DNA of 64,000 nt from Clostridia bacterium. Its GTDB lineage: Bacteria > Bacillota > Clostridia > Oscillospirales > Acutalibacteraceae. Positions 34,763-44,072 of the stretch are shown here, piece by piece; within the stretch, counting starts at the first letter, position 1, and each line of letters opens with the position of its first letter. The position numbers and the translations under genes were made by a program. The stretch lies in NCBI GenBank assembly GCA_017623575.1, contig JAGAOS010000012.1:1-64000 (forward strand), read 5' to 3'. The notes beneath the pieces are model-generated. The model was not told where the DNA came from and did not search any database. It saw only the letters and a list, made by a program, of their open reading frames with translations.

Positions 34763-37456
34763 TTACTTATAAATTCGCACCTCATAGATTTTAACAGCAT
34801 TTGCATAGGAGGATTTATTAATTGTAATCTTAACCTTTTTTGCAGCCTGAGGTTTGAAATTAAATACAATTTGCCTTAGGTAGTTGTTGTTTTTATCAGC
34901 GACCTTTTTCCATTTTTCACCATCAAAAATGTGAAGCTCTAAATCCTCAGCTGTAAATGCAACGGGGGATTTACCATCAGCGTTTCTGGTTACAGGCGGC
35001 TGGAATGCAATTCTGGGATAGGTTAAATCGGTGTCGGTTGTTATTTGAACATTAGAAATTTTGGTAATTTCGGGCAGGGTTAAAATAATGCTTTGGGGTA
35101 GGGAGGCGTTTAAATTAGATACCCAGCAGTTACAATCATTTTGAAAGCTACGCAAATAGCCATTTACAATTTTTTCCGGATTACCGCTTGTAAGTAAATA
35201 ATTTTTGCTGTTGTAGTCAAGCTCCAAAGCGTTAATACCCGTATCAATTTGTACGCCATTTTCGTTAAAATAAATATGCTTTAAATGGAAGTTTGCCATT
35301 AACCTTTTTTTCCATAAAAGCTCTGTTTTTGGTGTGAGAGAAATATAAAATGCTTTACCTTCTGGGGTAGGCTCAAATGGGAGCGATAACCAACCCTCAT
35401 AGTTTTCTTCAAGGGTTATTTCTGTCTCTTGCTTTAAAACAAATTCACCGCTTGTTGTATCATAAATTCGGGCAGTAATAATTTGCTTTTTAGCAGGATT
35501 TTTAACAAGCACCTTGTAATATTCGGCACCCTGTAGCTTGTATTTAAAGGCAGGACCGCAAAAATGCTCATTTGTTATTTTTTTCCATTCACCAGAAAAA
35601 CCATAAGTAAGGGGTTGTTTAAAGTTTTCTTCATATGAGGTGGCTTCTATTTCACAAAGAGGCGCTAAATCCTTTTTGTCATCAGCCTTAACACCTAGAA
35701 GGGTCATATCCTGTTTTAAAACTAGCTCCTTAAGCTCGTTGATTTTTTTCTTATAAATACCGCGAGGGGTAAGGCTGAATTTTTTGCACATTGCGGTTGC
35801 GATACCAACCACCTGACCTAAAGTTACAATGGTTGATTCAACCCTAACAGAGCCTAGGCCTAAGTGGCTTACAGAACAGCATCTGCCTGCCATAAACAGA
35901 TTCTCTATATTTTTAGAGTAGAGTATACGGTATGGAATAGGTGTCATTGGTACTCTTTTGTTTATTAAAAAAGGTCCATCCTCGCCTGAATAAATACCCT
36001 TAGGATGATGGATATCCATTGACCAACCGCAATAGCTTATAGCGTCCTCAAAGGTTTTGCCCTCAACATAATCGTTTTCGTTGAAAATGTAATCGCCAAC
36101 AATGCGGCGGCTTTCTCTTTTGGATAGATGAAGCGCAAGACCTTTAAGCGCATAGTTTTGGACTTCTTGCTTTTTTTCATAGGTATTTTTAAGCCAACCA
36201 AAATAACCAATACCAAGTCTTAGCATTTCATCTCGTGCAAATTCATCATTCCATAAATCATCATAATCATTGGAGTTTTCTACCCACCATTCTGTTCTGG
36301 TGTAACCGCCGGGAGTTCGCTTTGGCATTGTGGGCTCAGTGAATTTTATTGCCCAATTGGGGGTAATGAATTCTACAGGATTTTCGGTTTTTTTGGCTTC
36401 AAAGGTGCGCATTTTGGGCATACCCGGTTGACAGTCGCATATACAACCGCTCATTGTACAGGCATCAGGCGTTTCGGGTGCGTGTTCTTCGTTAAATTCC
36501 CAATTAGCCTCTCTGCCTATTCTGTATTCAGCACCGGCATAATAACCAAGCCAGCCGTCACCACTGCAATCCGCAAAGAATGGAGCTGGATAACGCTGTT
36601 CTTTAAGTGTTATAGTATTTATTGTAGTTATGGAAGTGATTTTATTTTGTTTTGTCACTGCGTCAATGCAAAGCTCATTACAAAAAACCTTAATATTTGG
36701 CTCGTTAGAAATCACAATCTCCATTGCCTTTTGTGCAGTACATTTATAATGCTCTTTGGTGGCTTTAATGTCATTCGCAACGCCCGTTTCGTGCATACCA
36801 TAGTTGTGTACAGCCGCACCGTCAAGGTTAATCGTGCCTTCGTTACTGGCATTTCCACCTACAGTTGGACGACCTGAAATAAGCGCAACCGTTAGACCGT
36901 TACGAGCGGCAGAAACAGCGGCACCAACACCACCCGGGCCTGCGCCTACAACAACAAAATCAAAACCGTTTCTATATATTGGTCGCCTAGATATACCTTT
37001 ACATTCTGCACGAAGTTTTTTAAAGGCCTTAATTTCGGGTGATGGTATAATGTTCATATCGTTTGTTATAAAAATAGCAGAAAAACGGCTGAGCCATCCT
37101 GTTTTATCTACTGCCGCAATAGTGTGTTTCCCTTTAGAAAGGGTTATATCACCTGCAATATCCCAATACCAGTTAGGGTTGGGCATTTTACCACAAGTAT
37201 TATCTAGCTCTTTATTATCAACTGCTATTTTAAATTTACCGGGCGCTTCGGGTAATTTCCAGTTTTTTGTGCGAACAAAAACTCTGTATTTGCCGCCTTC
37301 CTTTACCGTAAAGGAGGTATTTGCATTATAGGCAGGCTCACCCGGAATCTGACAGGCTATAAGATAGCCTTGACCTACAGAGCGTACAAATTGTGTTTCG
37401 CTTCGCCAACCGCCGTAGGTTTTAAATTCTAAAGAATCTATCCATATTCTTTCCAT
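34763..37456 (-). CDS. FAD-dependent oxidoreductase with flanking beta domains
   Basis: An 897-residue flavoprotein without a signal peptide. Residues about 1-130 look like a beta-sandwich (GGKYRVFVRTKNWKLPE). The FAD domain starts with V-V-V-G-A-G-P-G-G-V-G-A-A near residue 170 and contains FADCSGDGWLGYYAGAEYR and LFMAGRCCSVSHLGLGSVRVE, as in the FAD_oxidored/glucose-inhibited-like family. The last roughly 150 residues resemble a discoidin-like module. Members are thought to oxidise sugars or sugar derivatives; the substrate is unknown. AAAGG and spacing favour ATG 37456 over GTG 37465. Divergent from a PocR-AraC regulator. Confidence 0.78.
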   Translation of the reverse strand: MERIWIDSLEFKTYGGWRSETQFVRSVGQGYLIACQIPGEPAYNANTSFTVKEGGKYRVFVRTKNWKLPEAPGKFKIAVDNKELDNTCGKMPNPNWYWDIAGDITLSKGKHTIAAVDKTGWLSRFSAIFITNDMNIIPSPEIKAFKKLRAECKGISRRPIYRNGFDFVVVGAGPGGVGAAVSAARNGLTVALISGRPTVGGNASNEGTINLDGAAVHNYGMHETGVANDIKATKEHYKCTAQKAMEIVISNEPNIKVFCNELCIDAVTKQNKITSITTINTITLKEQRYPAPFFADCSGDGWLGYYAGAEYRIGREANWEFNEEHAPETPDACTMSGCICDCQPGMPKMRTFEAKKTENPVEFITPNWAIKFTEPTMPKRTPGGYTRTEWWVENSNDYDDLWNDEFARDEMLRLGIGYFGWLKNTYEKKQEVQNYALKGLALHLSKRESRRIVGDYIFNENDYVEGKTFEDAISYCGWSMDIHHPKGIYSGEDGPFLINKRVPMTPIPYRILYSKNIENLFMAGRCCSVSHLGLGSVRVESTIVTLGQVVGIATAMCKKFSLTPRGIYKKKINELKELVLKQDMTLLGVKADDKKDLAPLCEIEATSYEENFKQPLTYGFSGEWKKITNEHFCGPAFKYKLQGAEYYKVLVKNPAKKQIITARIYDTTSGEFVLKQETEITLEENYEGWLSLPFEPTPEGKAFYISLTPKTELLWKKRLMANFHLKHIYFNENGVQIDTGINALELDYNSKNYLLTSGNPEKIVNGYLRSFQNDCNCWVSNLNASLPQSIILTLPEITKISNVQITTDTDLTYPRIAFQPPVTRNADGKSPVAFTAEDLELHIFDGEKWKKVADKNNNYLRQIVFNFKPQAAKKVKITINKSSYANAVKIYEVRIYK

Positions 37457-37496
37457 AACATTCACCCTTTAAAATCAAAGTTTTTATAAGAATTGC

Positions 37497-37525
37497 TTGA
37501 CTAATTGTTATTATAACATTATAAT
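37497..37525 (+). promoter_or_regulatory. Promoter of the PocR-AraC regulator gene
   Basis: TTGACT (37497-37502), 17-bp spacer, TATAAT (37520-37525), 54 bp before the start codon. Confidence 0.7.
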
Positions 37526-37527
37526 AA
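37508..37527. promoter_or_regulatory. Palindrome over the -10 box in the divergent region
   Basis: TTATTATAA, a CA spacer, then TTATAATAA: a perfect 9-bp inverted repeat. It places TATAAT on both strands and covers the regulator -10. Candidate operator or back-to-back -10 pair; the minus strand lacks a good -35. Confidence 0.5.
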
Positions 37528-37579
37528 ACTAAAAAACTTTTATTTTGTGCTGTAAAACATTGAATTGGTGTGAAGTTAA

Positions 37580-38455
37580 ATGACCACTTTTGAAGTTTTA
37601 AAACAATATGCAGACAGATTATCGGCTGATATGGAGCTTGATTTGATTATAAGTGACCGTTACGGCATATTTGAAAAGGAAAATGCAAGTAATAAAAAGG
37701 GAATAATTAACGGTTGGCATAATAATCCCTATTGCCTAGCAATAAAATCTAACGAAAAATTGTGGAAGCATTGCGTGGCATTAAAAAAATACCGCGATAA
37801 AAAGCTACTGGAAAATCCAACCCCAAACTGGCATATTTGCTATTGCGGAGTTGCTGAATATGTTGTTCCGGTGATTTTTAATAAAACCTTGATTGTTGAA
37901 ATTTCGGTAACGGGATTTAAGGGTGAGCTGCCATTAAAAATAGCAAATATTTTAAGCAAAAGAACTAATTTACCTTTTGATGAATTAAAAGCGTTACATA
38001 ATGATTTGAAAATTATTACCGAAGATATCACAAAAAAACTGGATGCTTATTTAATGCCAATTAAAGAATTGACTTTAAAAATTGCTGAGGAAACTAAAGA
38101 AGAATACTTTTTTTCAAGTGATAATGCTAACAGTATTTCGGTTCAATATGTAAAGCAGGGTTTGGATTTTATAAATAATAATTTCAATAAGGGGATAAAC
38201 GCTACCAGTGTTGCAAAGCACTGTAATGTAAGTTTATCATATTTACAGCATCTTTTTAGCCAATATCATTCTCGTGGTGTTTCTCATGAGATACTTTATC
38301 AACGAATAGAAATGGCATGCTATATGCTTAAAAACACAAAAGCAACTGTTAGGGAAATTGCCCTAAAATGCGGATTTAATAATGTTGATTATTTTTCGGT
38401 TGCTTTTAAAAAGGCATTGGGTATAACACCGCTTAAATACAGAAACAAAAGCTAA
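37580..38455 (+). CDS. PocR-domain AraC-family regulator
   Basis: A 291-residue regulator. The N-terminal about 160 residues match the PocR sensory domain (cysteine-containing C-H-x-G-like segment W-H-I-C-Y-C-G-V-A-E-Y, PVIFNKTLIVEISVTGF). The C-terminal AraC double helix-turn-helix spans about 190-290 with GINATSVAKHCNVSLSYLQHLF and CGFNNVDYFSVAFKKALGITP. PocR domains sense small hydrocarbon or sugar ligands and are often redox-linked. Divergent from the FAD oxidoreductase with 123 bp between, so it probably controls that gene. Confidence 0.88.
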   Translation: MTTFEVLKQYADRLSADMELDLIISDRYGIFEKENASNKKGIINGWHNNPYCLAIKSNEKLWKHCVALKKYRDKKLLENPTPNWHICYCGVAEYVVPVIFNKTLIVEISVTGFKGELPLKIANILSKRTNLPFDELKALHNDLKIITEDITKKLDAYLMPIKELTLKIAEETKEEYFFSSDNANSISVQYVKQGLDFINNNFNKGINATSVAKHCNVSLSYLQHLFSQYHSRGVSHEILYQRIEMACYMLKNTKATVREIALKCGFNNVDYFSVAFKKALGITPLKYRNKS

Positions 38456-38493
38456 AACGGAATGTCGCATTTGCTTGCGACATTCCGTTTTTT
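38454..38493. terminator. Bidirectional terminator between convergent genes
   Basis: A 16-bp stem (AAAACGGAATGTCGCA with TGCGACATTCCGTTTT) with T-runs on both strands, between the regulator stop and the isomerase-GH31 stop. Confidence 0.92.
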
Positions 38494-38494
38494 A

Positions 38495-40957
38495 CTAATC
38501 AATCTTTTCAAAATAGGGAATAACTTCAAGTGGGGCGGGGTAGATAATAGTTTGTCCGCCTTCAAAAATCTTGCCATTTTGGTCCTTCCATTTGCCTTGG
38601 GGTAATACAACTCTTTTTTCTGTTTCACCTTGATTTACCACGGGGGCTACAAGTAAGTCGCTACCCAGCATAAACTGCTCTATTTCTCTTTCATAACCAC
38701 AGTTAGGGTATGCATATTCCATATGTTGCATAATGGGGGTGCCTGTTTCCATAGAATTGTTAACCAAGGATAAAATATAATCGCTGAATTTAATGTGCAA
38801 ATCTGCCGCTGCTTTTACAAGGTCGGCATGCTTTTTATCTAAAACTTCAAACGGTGCCGCAGAGAATTGCATCATTGGGAAGAACGCCGCAAGCTGAGCG
38901 GTGCGAACAAAAAGCTCGGCGTCATAATTAAAGACATTTTCTTCAATGCCGCTTACCTCGCCACCGCCAATCATATCAGGGCAGTTATAGGGGTAGCCAA
39001 GAAGATTTTGCAAAAGTCCGCAGGGAACAAGTTTGTTAATTCCATTGCCTTCCCAGGAGTGCTTGGCATCGCTTATTCTTTGAAGTGATGCTTTACCCAT
39101 ACGGTTAAAGGTATCTTTATATTCGTGGTATTCATAGTGGTGTCCGAATTCGTTCCAAGCCATATTCAATACTTCGGGTGGATAGTCAGGGTGACGGGCG
39201 CCGTTTACTGCGTTAAGATGATATTTACTTATCTGACCACCGTCAAACTTAAATCCGTCAATACCGTATTCATCCATAAGTTTTTTTAGCTGAGCAGAAA
39301 ATATTTTTCTATCCCCTTCAAGCGCAAAGTTAAAGGAAGTTGTGTATCCGTTCCACCAATGGTCGATTGCAGGTTGGTCGTCAAAGGTGCGACAAAGATG
39401 TTCTTTATGCTTAAACCAAAGGGGGCGGAAAATTGCATTGTCAAGCGAAAGATATGGTACTACCCAAAGCATAACCTTAAATCCCATATTATGCAGTTTT
39501 TCAACCATTTCTTTGGCATTGGGGAAACGTTCATTAAACCGCCAATCACCGTAACCCTTTTGCCAGCCTTCGTCTATCATTAAAACACCGGGCTTGTAGC
39601 CGTTTTTAATAATGCCTTCGGCGTAGGAAAGCACACCTTCCTCCGACTGCATATAACCCATTTGCACCCAAGTGTTATATTCGGGGGCAGTGAAGAATAT
39701 TTCGGGGAAATTACGCTTTTCAAAGGTAAAAAGCTTGGTGGCGGCATAGTTATAAGCATCACGCAGATTTTCACCTGCATCAATTAAATCAACCTTTTGC
39801 TTGCTTACAATATTAATTTTGCCATCTTTAAAATCAACGGTGAAAAGATTTTCACTGAAAATTATTCTGCCCTTATTAGACAAAAACAAAGGTGCTGTTT
39901 GATTTATACTGTCGGAATAAAAATCCATATGGAATGAATCATTGGCTGAAATGGGCATTTTTTCATAATATCTTGTGCAACCACCCCACCAAAGCTCGTT
40001 TTCTAAAAAATCAAAGGAAAGATGCTTGTTTTCAATTCGGGTTTTGAATATTTTACCACATTCGAAAATTGATTTTAATGAAGCTTCCAGTAATTCGGTT
40101 GGAATACGATCTTTAGCAACCTGACCAAAGGTTTCAAAGCTTAAATCTCCCTCATAATTTATTTCTTTTAAGGTATCGCAAAAGGAAGTCCAGTCATAGT
40201 TGCCACTGTAGGGAGCCATGTGTAAATCGGTAACACCGTCATTATCGTGAATATGTAAAGATTTGATGCGATTTCCAAGCTTCAAAATATATTTCTTTGA
40301 ATCAAATCCAACCAGATTTGCGTGACCTGTATCAAAGCAAAGACCAAAGCATTCTTTACCTGATTTCTTATTAAGGTGGTCAATAATTTCTATTGCTTCA
40401 TCTGCATCAGAGCAGTGTCCGGGACCTTCATATGGTACAGAGGGTCGCCAGGTAAACAGATTTTCAAGACAAACGGTAACATTAGTTTTAACTAGGGTTG
40501 GAATAAGCGATTCAAACAGCTTTAAATTAAGATTTTCTATGTATTCTTTGGTATCTTCAGGGTGGTCTGAGCGGGTGCAAATTCCGTGAATAACAAGGTT
40601 TTTACAGTTTGCAAAGTCGGAAAAAATAATAAGTTTTTTGTAAACCTCAATCATATAATCCAAAAGCTGAGGCTCACCCGGTACATAGGCAGGGAAGGGG
40701 GCGTGCATCTGTGTTATTGTAAGCCCCGATCGCTTTATATAATCAAGACTTTGGGAAAAATGAGCCTTTATAGATTCTATATCTTTATGAAAAATGTTGT
40801 CTTCATAGTTGCCTTCAAGAATTTTTTTAAGGTCAATTCCCGTGGGAATATTCCAATCAATGGCATTAAAACCGCTTCTTTTAACTATCATTAAAACCTT
40901 CGCTAAATTAAAATCAAAATGACCGGTAATGCCACCTGTCTGAACTGCAATTTTCAT
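38495..40957 (-). CDS. Fused sugar isomerase/epimerase and GH31 glycosidase
   Basis: An 820-residue protein joining two enzymes. Residues 1-300 form a xylose isomerase-like barrel with metal-ligand positions Glu165 (C-L-E-N), Asp209 and His212 (F-D-T-G-H), His235 (H-I-H-D) and Glu275 (S-F-E-T). Residues about 310-820 form a GH31 alpha-glycosidase: L-M-I-D-E-G-W, nucleophile Asp572 in G-F-K-F-D-G-G, and an acid/base candidate Asp661 in C-P-D-M-I-G-G. Start ATG 40957 follows AGAGG; the open frame to 41014 adds 19 unlikely residues. No signal peptide. Together it could release and isomerise a sugar in one polypeptide. Such fusions are rare to my knowledge. Confidence 0.85.
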   Translation of the reverse strand: MKIAVQTGGITGHFDFNLAKVLMIVKRSGFNAIDWNIPTGIDLKKILEGNYEDNIFHKDIESIKAHFSQSLDYIKRSGLTITQMHAPFPAYVPGEPQLLDYMIEVYKKLIIFSDFANCKNLVIHGICTRSDHPEDTKEYIENLNLKLFESLIPTLVKTNVTVCLENLFTWRPSVPYEGPGHCSDADEAIEIIDHLNKKSGKECFGLCFDTGHANLVGFDSKKYILKLGNRIKSLHIHDNDGVTDLHMAPYSGNYDWTSFCDTLKEINYEGDLSFETFGQVAKDRIPTELLEASLKSIFECGKIFKTRIENKHLSFDFLENELWWGGCTRYYEKMPISANDSFHMDFYSDSINQTAPLFLSNKGRIIFSENLFTVDFKDGKINIVSKQKVDLIDAGENLRDAYNYAATKLFTFEKRNFPEIFFTAPEYNTWVQMGYMQSEEGVLSYAEGIIKNGYKPGVLMIDEGWQKGYGDWRFNERFPNAKEMVEKLHNMGFKVMLWVVPYLSLDNAIFRPLWFKHKEHLCRTFDDQPAIDHWWNGYTTSFNFALEGDRKIFSAQLKKLMDEYGIDGFKFDGGQISKYHLNAVNGARHPDYPPEVLNMAWNEFGHHYEYHEYKDTFNRMGKASLQRISDAKHSWEGNGINKLVPCGLLQNLLGYPYNCPDMIGGGEVSGIEENVFNYDAELFVRTAQLAAFFPMMQFSAAPFEVLDKKHADLVKAAADLHIKFSDYILSLVNNSMETGTPIMQHMEYAYPNCGYEREIEQFMLGSDLLVAPVVNQGETEKRVVLPQGKWKDQNGKIFEGGQTIIYPAPLEVIPYFEKID

Positions 40958-40985
40958 AATAATACCTCTATAGAATTTTTTATTT

Positions 40986-41014
40986 ATTGTAGTTCTTCTG
41001 CAACAAAATGTCAA
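40986..41014 (-). promoter_or_regulatory. Promoter of the isomerase-GH31 gene
   Basis: On the minus strand TTGACA (41014-41009), 17-bp spacer, TACAAT (40991-40986), 28 bp before the ATG at 40957; this excludes the longer start at 41014. Confidence 0.75.
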
Positions 41015-41068
41015 TGATAAAATGTTTTGAAGATTTGTTGTTTTGTTGTTTGAAGTTATATTTATTTT

Positions 41069-42109
41069 TTAGTTAGAATTTGCATAACTAAGCGCTGTGT
41101 TGCTCACCATTCTGAAAAAATCCGGGTTAATCTCGTAAATGTACTTTTTACCTTCATATCTGCCGATAATCACCTTAGCATCATAAAGCAACTGAATGTG
41201 ATAGTGCAAAGAGTTTGTAGGAATATTAAGTGTTCTTGCAAGGTCGGATAAAAAGGTACCCTTGCTTTTAAGAATATTTATTATTTCGCAACGGGTGGGA
41301 TCGGCAAATATTTTGCCGATTGTATCTAATTCTAAAGCAGGAAGATTATTGCATATAGAGGGTGCTATTTTTTCATAATCAATTCCAAGTAAAATATGTT
41401 TTGTGTTTTTATGGCTTTCTCTTAAAATAAGCAAAGGATTAAACAAAACAGGAATAACTGTTGCGGTATCGTTTGGTCGTATTGCTCCCATACGCAACAG
41501 TGTTCCGTTTAACACCTCTTGATTATTAAAGCTTTTGTAGGCTTTTTCAATATTGTATTCATATTGGTGCATAAGCTTTCTGGTTACATAAAGCGCTTTG
41601 TGAGCAAATTCGGTTATTTTTTTTATATAATATTCCTTATCAACAAGCGTGGCTAACAGTAGTGAGCGAAGATGCTCAGGAATATCCATTTTTAAGCAGT
41701 ATTTTACTATTTCATTGCTTTTGGTTACCATATTACGATAAAAATCCAACTTATGAGCGTTGTTATCAGCTGTTGTGAAAAATCTTGCCAGCATTTCATT
41801 TGTGTCATCAACAAATAGTTTTTTTATCAATTCATCTGCAGAGATAAACAAAATTTCTTCTTCAGTTAATAAAAGTCTTTTGCAATTTGTAATTAATGAT
41901 AATTTATAAGAAGAATCTGAAAAAATCGGAAGAAACTCCATATATTCTTTTAACTCATTAATCAGCTGTTTTTTCATATTAACAACAAATTTTGAAAACT
42001 GATTTTCGGTAAAATTAAACTTTTCTTCATATACATTTGACATTAAAGCAAAGCTATAAATAAAGTTTTCACGGTCAGTATTCTTTGTGTCGATTATTAT
42101 ATTTGCCAT
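41069..42109 (-). CDS. ArsR-like winged-helix regulator
   Basis: A 346-residue protein. The C-terminal about 90 residues are an ArsR-type winged helix (IFADPTRCEIINILKSKG, then LARTLNIPTNSLHYHIQLL and a beta wing). The long N-terminal part is helical and has no recognised domain, as in the larger ArsR proteins that sense through an extra domain. It is divergent from the ABC exporter pair, with strong promoters for both sides in the 139 bp between, so it most likely represses the exporter. The usual metal-binding cysteine pair of classical ArsR is not seen; the ligand is unknown. Confidence 0.8.
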   Translation of the reverse strand: MANIIIDTKNTDRENFIYSFALMSNVYEEKFNFTENQFSKFVVNMKKQLINELKEYMEFLPIFSDSSYKLSLITNCKRLLLTEEEILFISADELIKKLFVDDTNEMLARFFTTADNNAHKLDFYRNMVTKSNEIVKYCLKMDIPEHLRSLLLATLVDKEYYIKKITEFAHKALYVTRKLMHQYEYNIEKAYKSFNNQEVLNGTLLRMGAIRPNDTATVIPVLFNPLLILRESHKNTKHILLGIDYEKIAPSICNNLPALELDTIGKIFADPTRCEIINILKSKGTFLSDLARTLNIPTNSLHYHIQLLYDAKVIIGRYEGKKYIYEINPDFFRMVSNTALSYANSN

Positions 42110-42144
42110 AAAACAACCTCTTTTTGTTCAATTGAATTTGTAAT

Positions 42145-42173
42145 ATTCTATCATATTCGAAACTTTTTGTCAA
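42145..42173 (-). promoter_or_regulatory. Promoter of the ArsR-like regulator
   Basis: On the minus strand TTGACA (42173-42168), 17-bp spacer, TAGAAT (42150-42145), 36 bp before the start codon. ATATTCGA lies within the spacer at 42153. Confidence 0.7.
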
Positions 42174-42187
42174 TATGTTCAAAAACA

Positions 42188-42216
42188 ATTGACAATCAAT
42201 TTTAACTGTGATATAT
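42188..42216 (+). promoter_or_regulatory. Promoter of the ABC exporter operon
   Basis: TTGACA (42188-42193), 17-bp spacer, TATATT (42211-42216), 33 bp before the start codon. Confidence 0.75.
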
Positions 42217-42248
42217 TCGGATTATAAGTAAATTATTCGGAGGCAAAA

Positions 42249-44060
42249 ATGGAAAAGAGAGAAAAGAAAAATAAAATCAATTGGAAACGAACCTTTAAAA
42301 ATAATAAATATATGCTGGATTTTATTATTAAGGTGTCTCCCGGAATACTTATTTTGGAGTTTATTTCAACAGTATTGATGGCAATATCTACCTTTTTTAC
42401 CACTACCTATTTATATAAATATGCCTTTGATGCGCTTCAAAATGGAGAGAGCATTAAAAACATCGTTATATTTTTGGTAGGATTTTTTGCGTTTTCTATT
42501 TTTTCTAAGGTGTTCGGGAATATTTGCGATAGTTATATTCAAATTAATTTTCCTAAGTTAGAGGCGCATATTCAAAATATTTTGCACAAAAAGGCTGCAA
42601 CTGTTGATTTAGCCTGTTTTGAAAACACCGAATTTTATGATACATATGTTAAAGCTGTCGATGAGGCAGGTCAGCGTGTAATGGCGGTAAAAAACAGTAT
42701 TATGGATATTGTGTGGGCGTTTGTGTACGGCGCTTCAATACTTACCGTTGTTTTTACAATTGATCCAATATTTATATTAATTGCGCTTATTCCTTTGTTA
42801 TTTACGGTTTTTATTGGCAAAAGGCGTAACAGAGTACAGTATGAATATGATATAAAAAACAAAGAAATCGCAAGGCAACGAGATTATGTTCGGCGCACCT
42901 TTTATCTTAAGGATTATTCAAAAGAAATGCGTCTTACTAATATTCATACAGTTATGCTTAAGCGTATGAGAAAAAGCATTACAGAAATGAAATTACTGGT
43001 AAAAAAATATGGCTATAAAATGATGTTTTTTAGATATTTATTTGATTTGCTTTTTCAGGTTGTAGTGCGTACAGGTTCTATAATATTGGCAGTTTATAAA
43101 ACTTTGGTTTCTAAAACAATGCTTATTGGTGGATGCTATGTTGTGGTAAATTCCATTGAGTCGCTTGCAGATAATTTTAACTATATTGTAGGCACAGTTT
43201 TAAAACTGGATGAAAACTCACTTTACATAGATAATTTAAGAGATTTTTTGGAGTATGAAATAAAAATAGCCGAGGACAAAAACGCGCCTGAAATTAAAAA
43301 ATTTAGAAGTTTAGAAATCAATAATCTTTCTTTTAATTATGGTAATGATACCCCTTATGTGCTTAATAATATTAGCCTAAATATAAAGGCGGGGGAGAAA
43401 ATTGCGTTTGTTGGCTATAACGGCGCGGGTAAAACAACACTTATTAAACTCTTACAAAGACTTTATGACCCATCGGCGGGTGAAATAAAAATAAACGGTG
43501 AAAATATTAAAAACATAAGACTTTCCTCATACAGAGGTCTGTTCGGCACAGTCTTTCAAGACTATCAGCTTTTTGCCACAACGATTGCAGAAAATGTTAC
43601 CTTAGGTGATGATAAAACTAATGAAAAAAAAGATATTGTTGAAAACTCGCTGAAAAAAGCAGGAATATATGATAAAATTCAAAGACTTCCAAAGGGAATG
43701 GATACTATTGTCACAAAAGAATTTGATGAAAACGGAGCTGTTTTTTCGGGTGGTGAAGCACAAAAAATATCTATTTCAAGAATATTTGCAGGGGATAACG
43801 AAATTGTTATTATGGATGAACCAACTTCGGCATTAGACCCTATTGCAGAACAGGAAATGTATAATAATATGTTTGAAGCGTGTGAGGGGAAAACGGTAAT
43901 TTTTATATCGCATCGCCTTTCAAGTACCGTTATGGCCGATAAAATTTATATGCTTGAAAACGGTAAGATAGCAGAGCAGGGTACCCATAACGAATTATTA
44001 AAGTTGAACGGAAAATATGCCGATATGTGGCATAAACAGGCTGATAACTATACCCGATAA
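42249..44060 (+). CDS. ABC exporter subunit, fused membrane and ATPase domains (1)
   Basis: A 603-residue half-transporter of the ABCB type. Six transmembrane segments occupy about residues 20-320. The ATPase domain has Walker A G-Y-N-G-A-G-K-T-T, signature F-S-G-G-E, Walker B with M-D-E-P and the switch His in FISHRLSS. It pairs with the next gene, also 603 residues and 12 bp downstream, as a heterodimer. Both ATP sites look complete. Likely exports a peptide, lipid or drug; no precursor peptide gene is adjacent. Under the divergent ArsR-like regulator. Confidence 0.9.
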   Translation: MEKREKKNKINWKRTFKNNKYMLDFIIKVSPGILILEFISTVLMAISTFFTTTYLYKYAFDALQNGESIKNIVIFLVGFFAFSIFSKVFGNICDSYIQINFPKLEAHIQNILHKKAATVDLACFENTEFYDTYVKAVDEAGQRVMAVKNSIMDIVWAFVYGASILTVVFTIDPIFILIALIPLLFTVFIGKRRNRVQYEYDIKNKEIARQRDYVRRTFYLKDYSKEMRLTNIHTVMLKRMRKSITEMKLLVKKYGYKMMFFRYLFDLLFQVVVRTGSIILAVYKTLVSKTMLIGGCYVVVNSIESLADNFNYIVGTVLKLDENSLYIDNLRDFLEYEIKIAEDKNAPEIKKFRSLEINNLSFNYGNDTPYVLNNISLNIKAGEKIAFVGYNGAGKTTLIKLLQRLYDPSAGEIKINGENIKNIRLSSYRGLFGTVFQDYQLFATTIAENVTLGDDKTNEKKDIVENSLKKAGIYDKIQRLPKGMDTIVTKEFDENGAVFSGGEAQKISISRIFAGDNEIVIMDEPTSALDPIAEQEMYNNMFEACEGKTVIFISHRLSSTVMADKIYMLENGKIAEQGTHNELLKLNGKYADMWHKQADNYTR

Positions 44061-44072
44061 GAAAGGAATACT

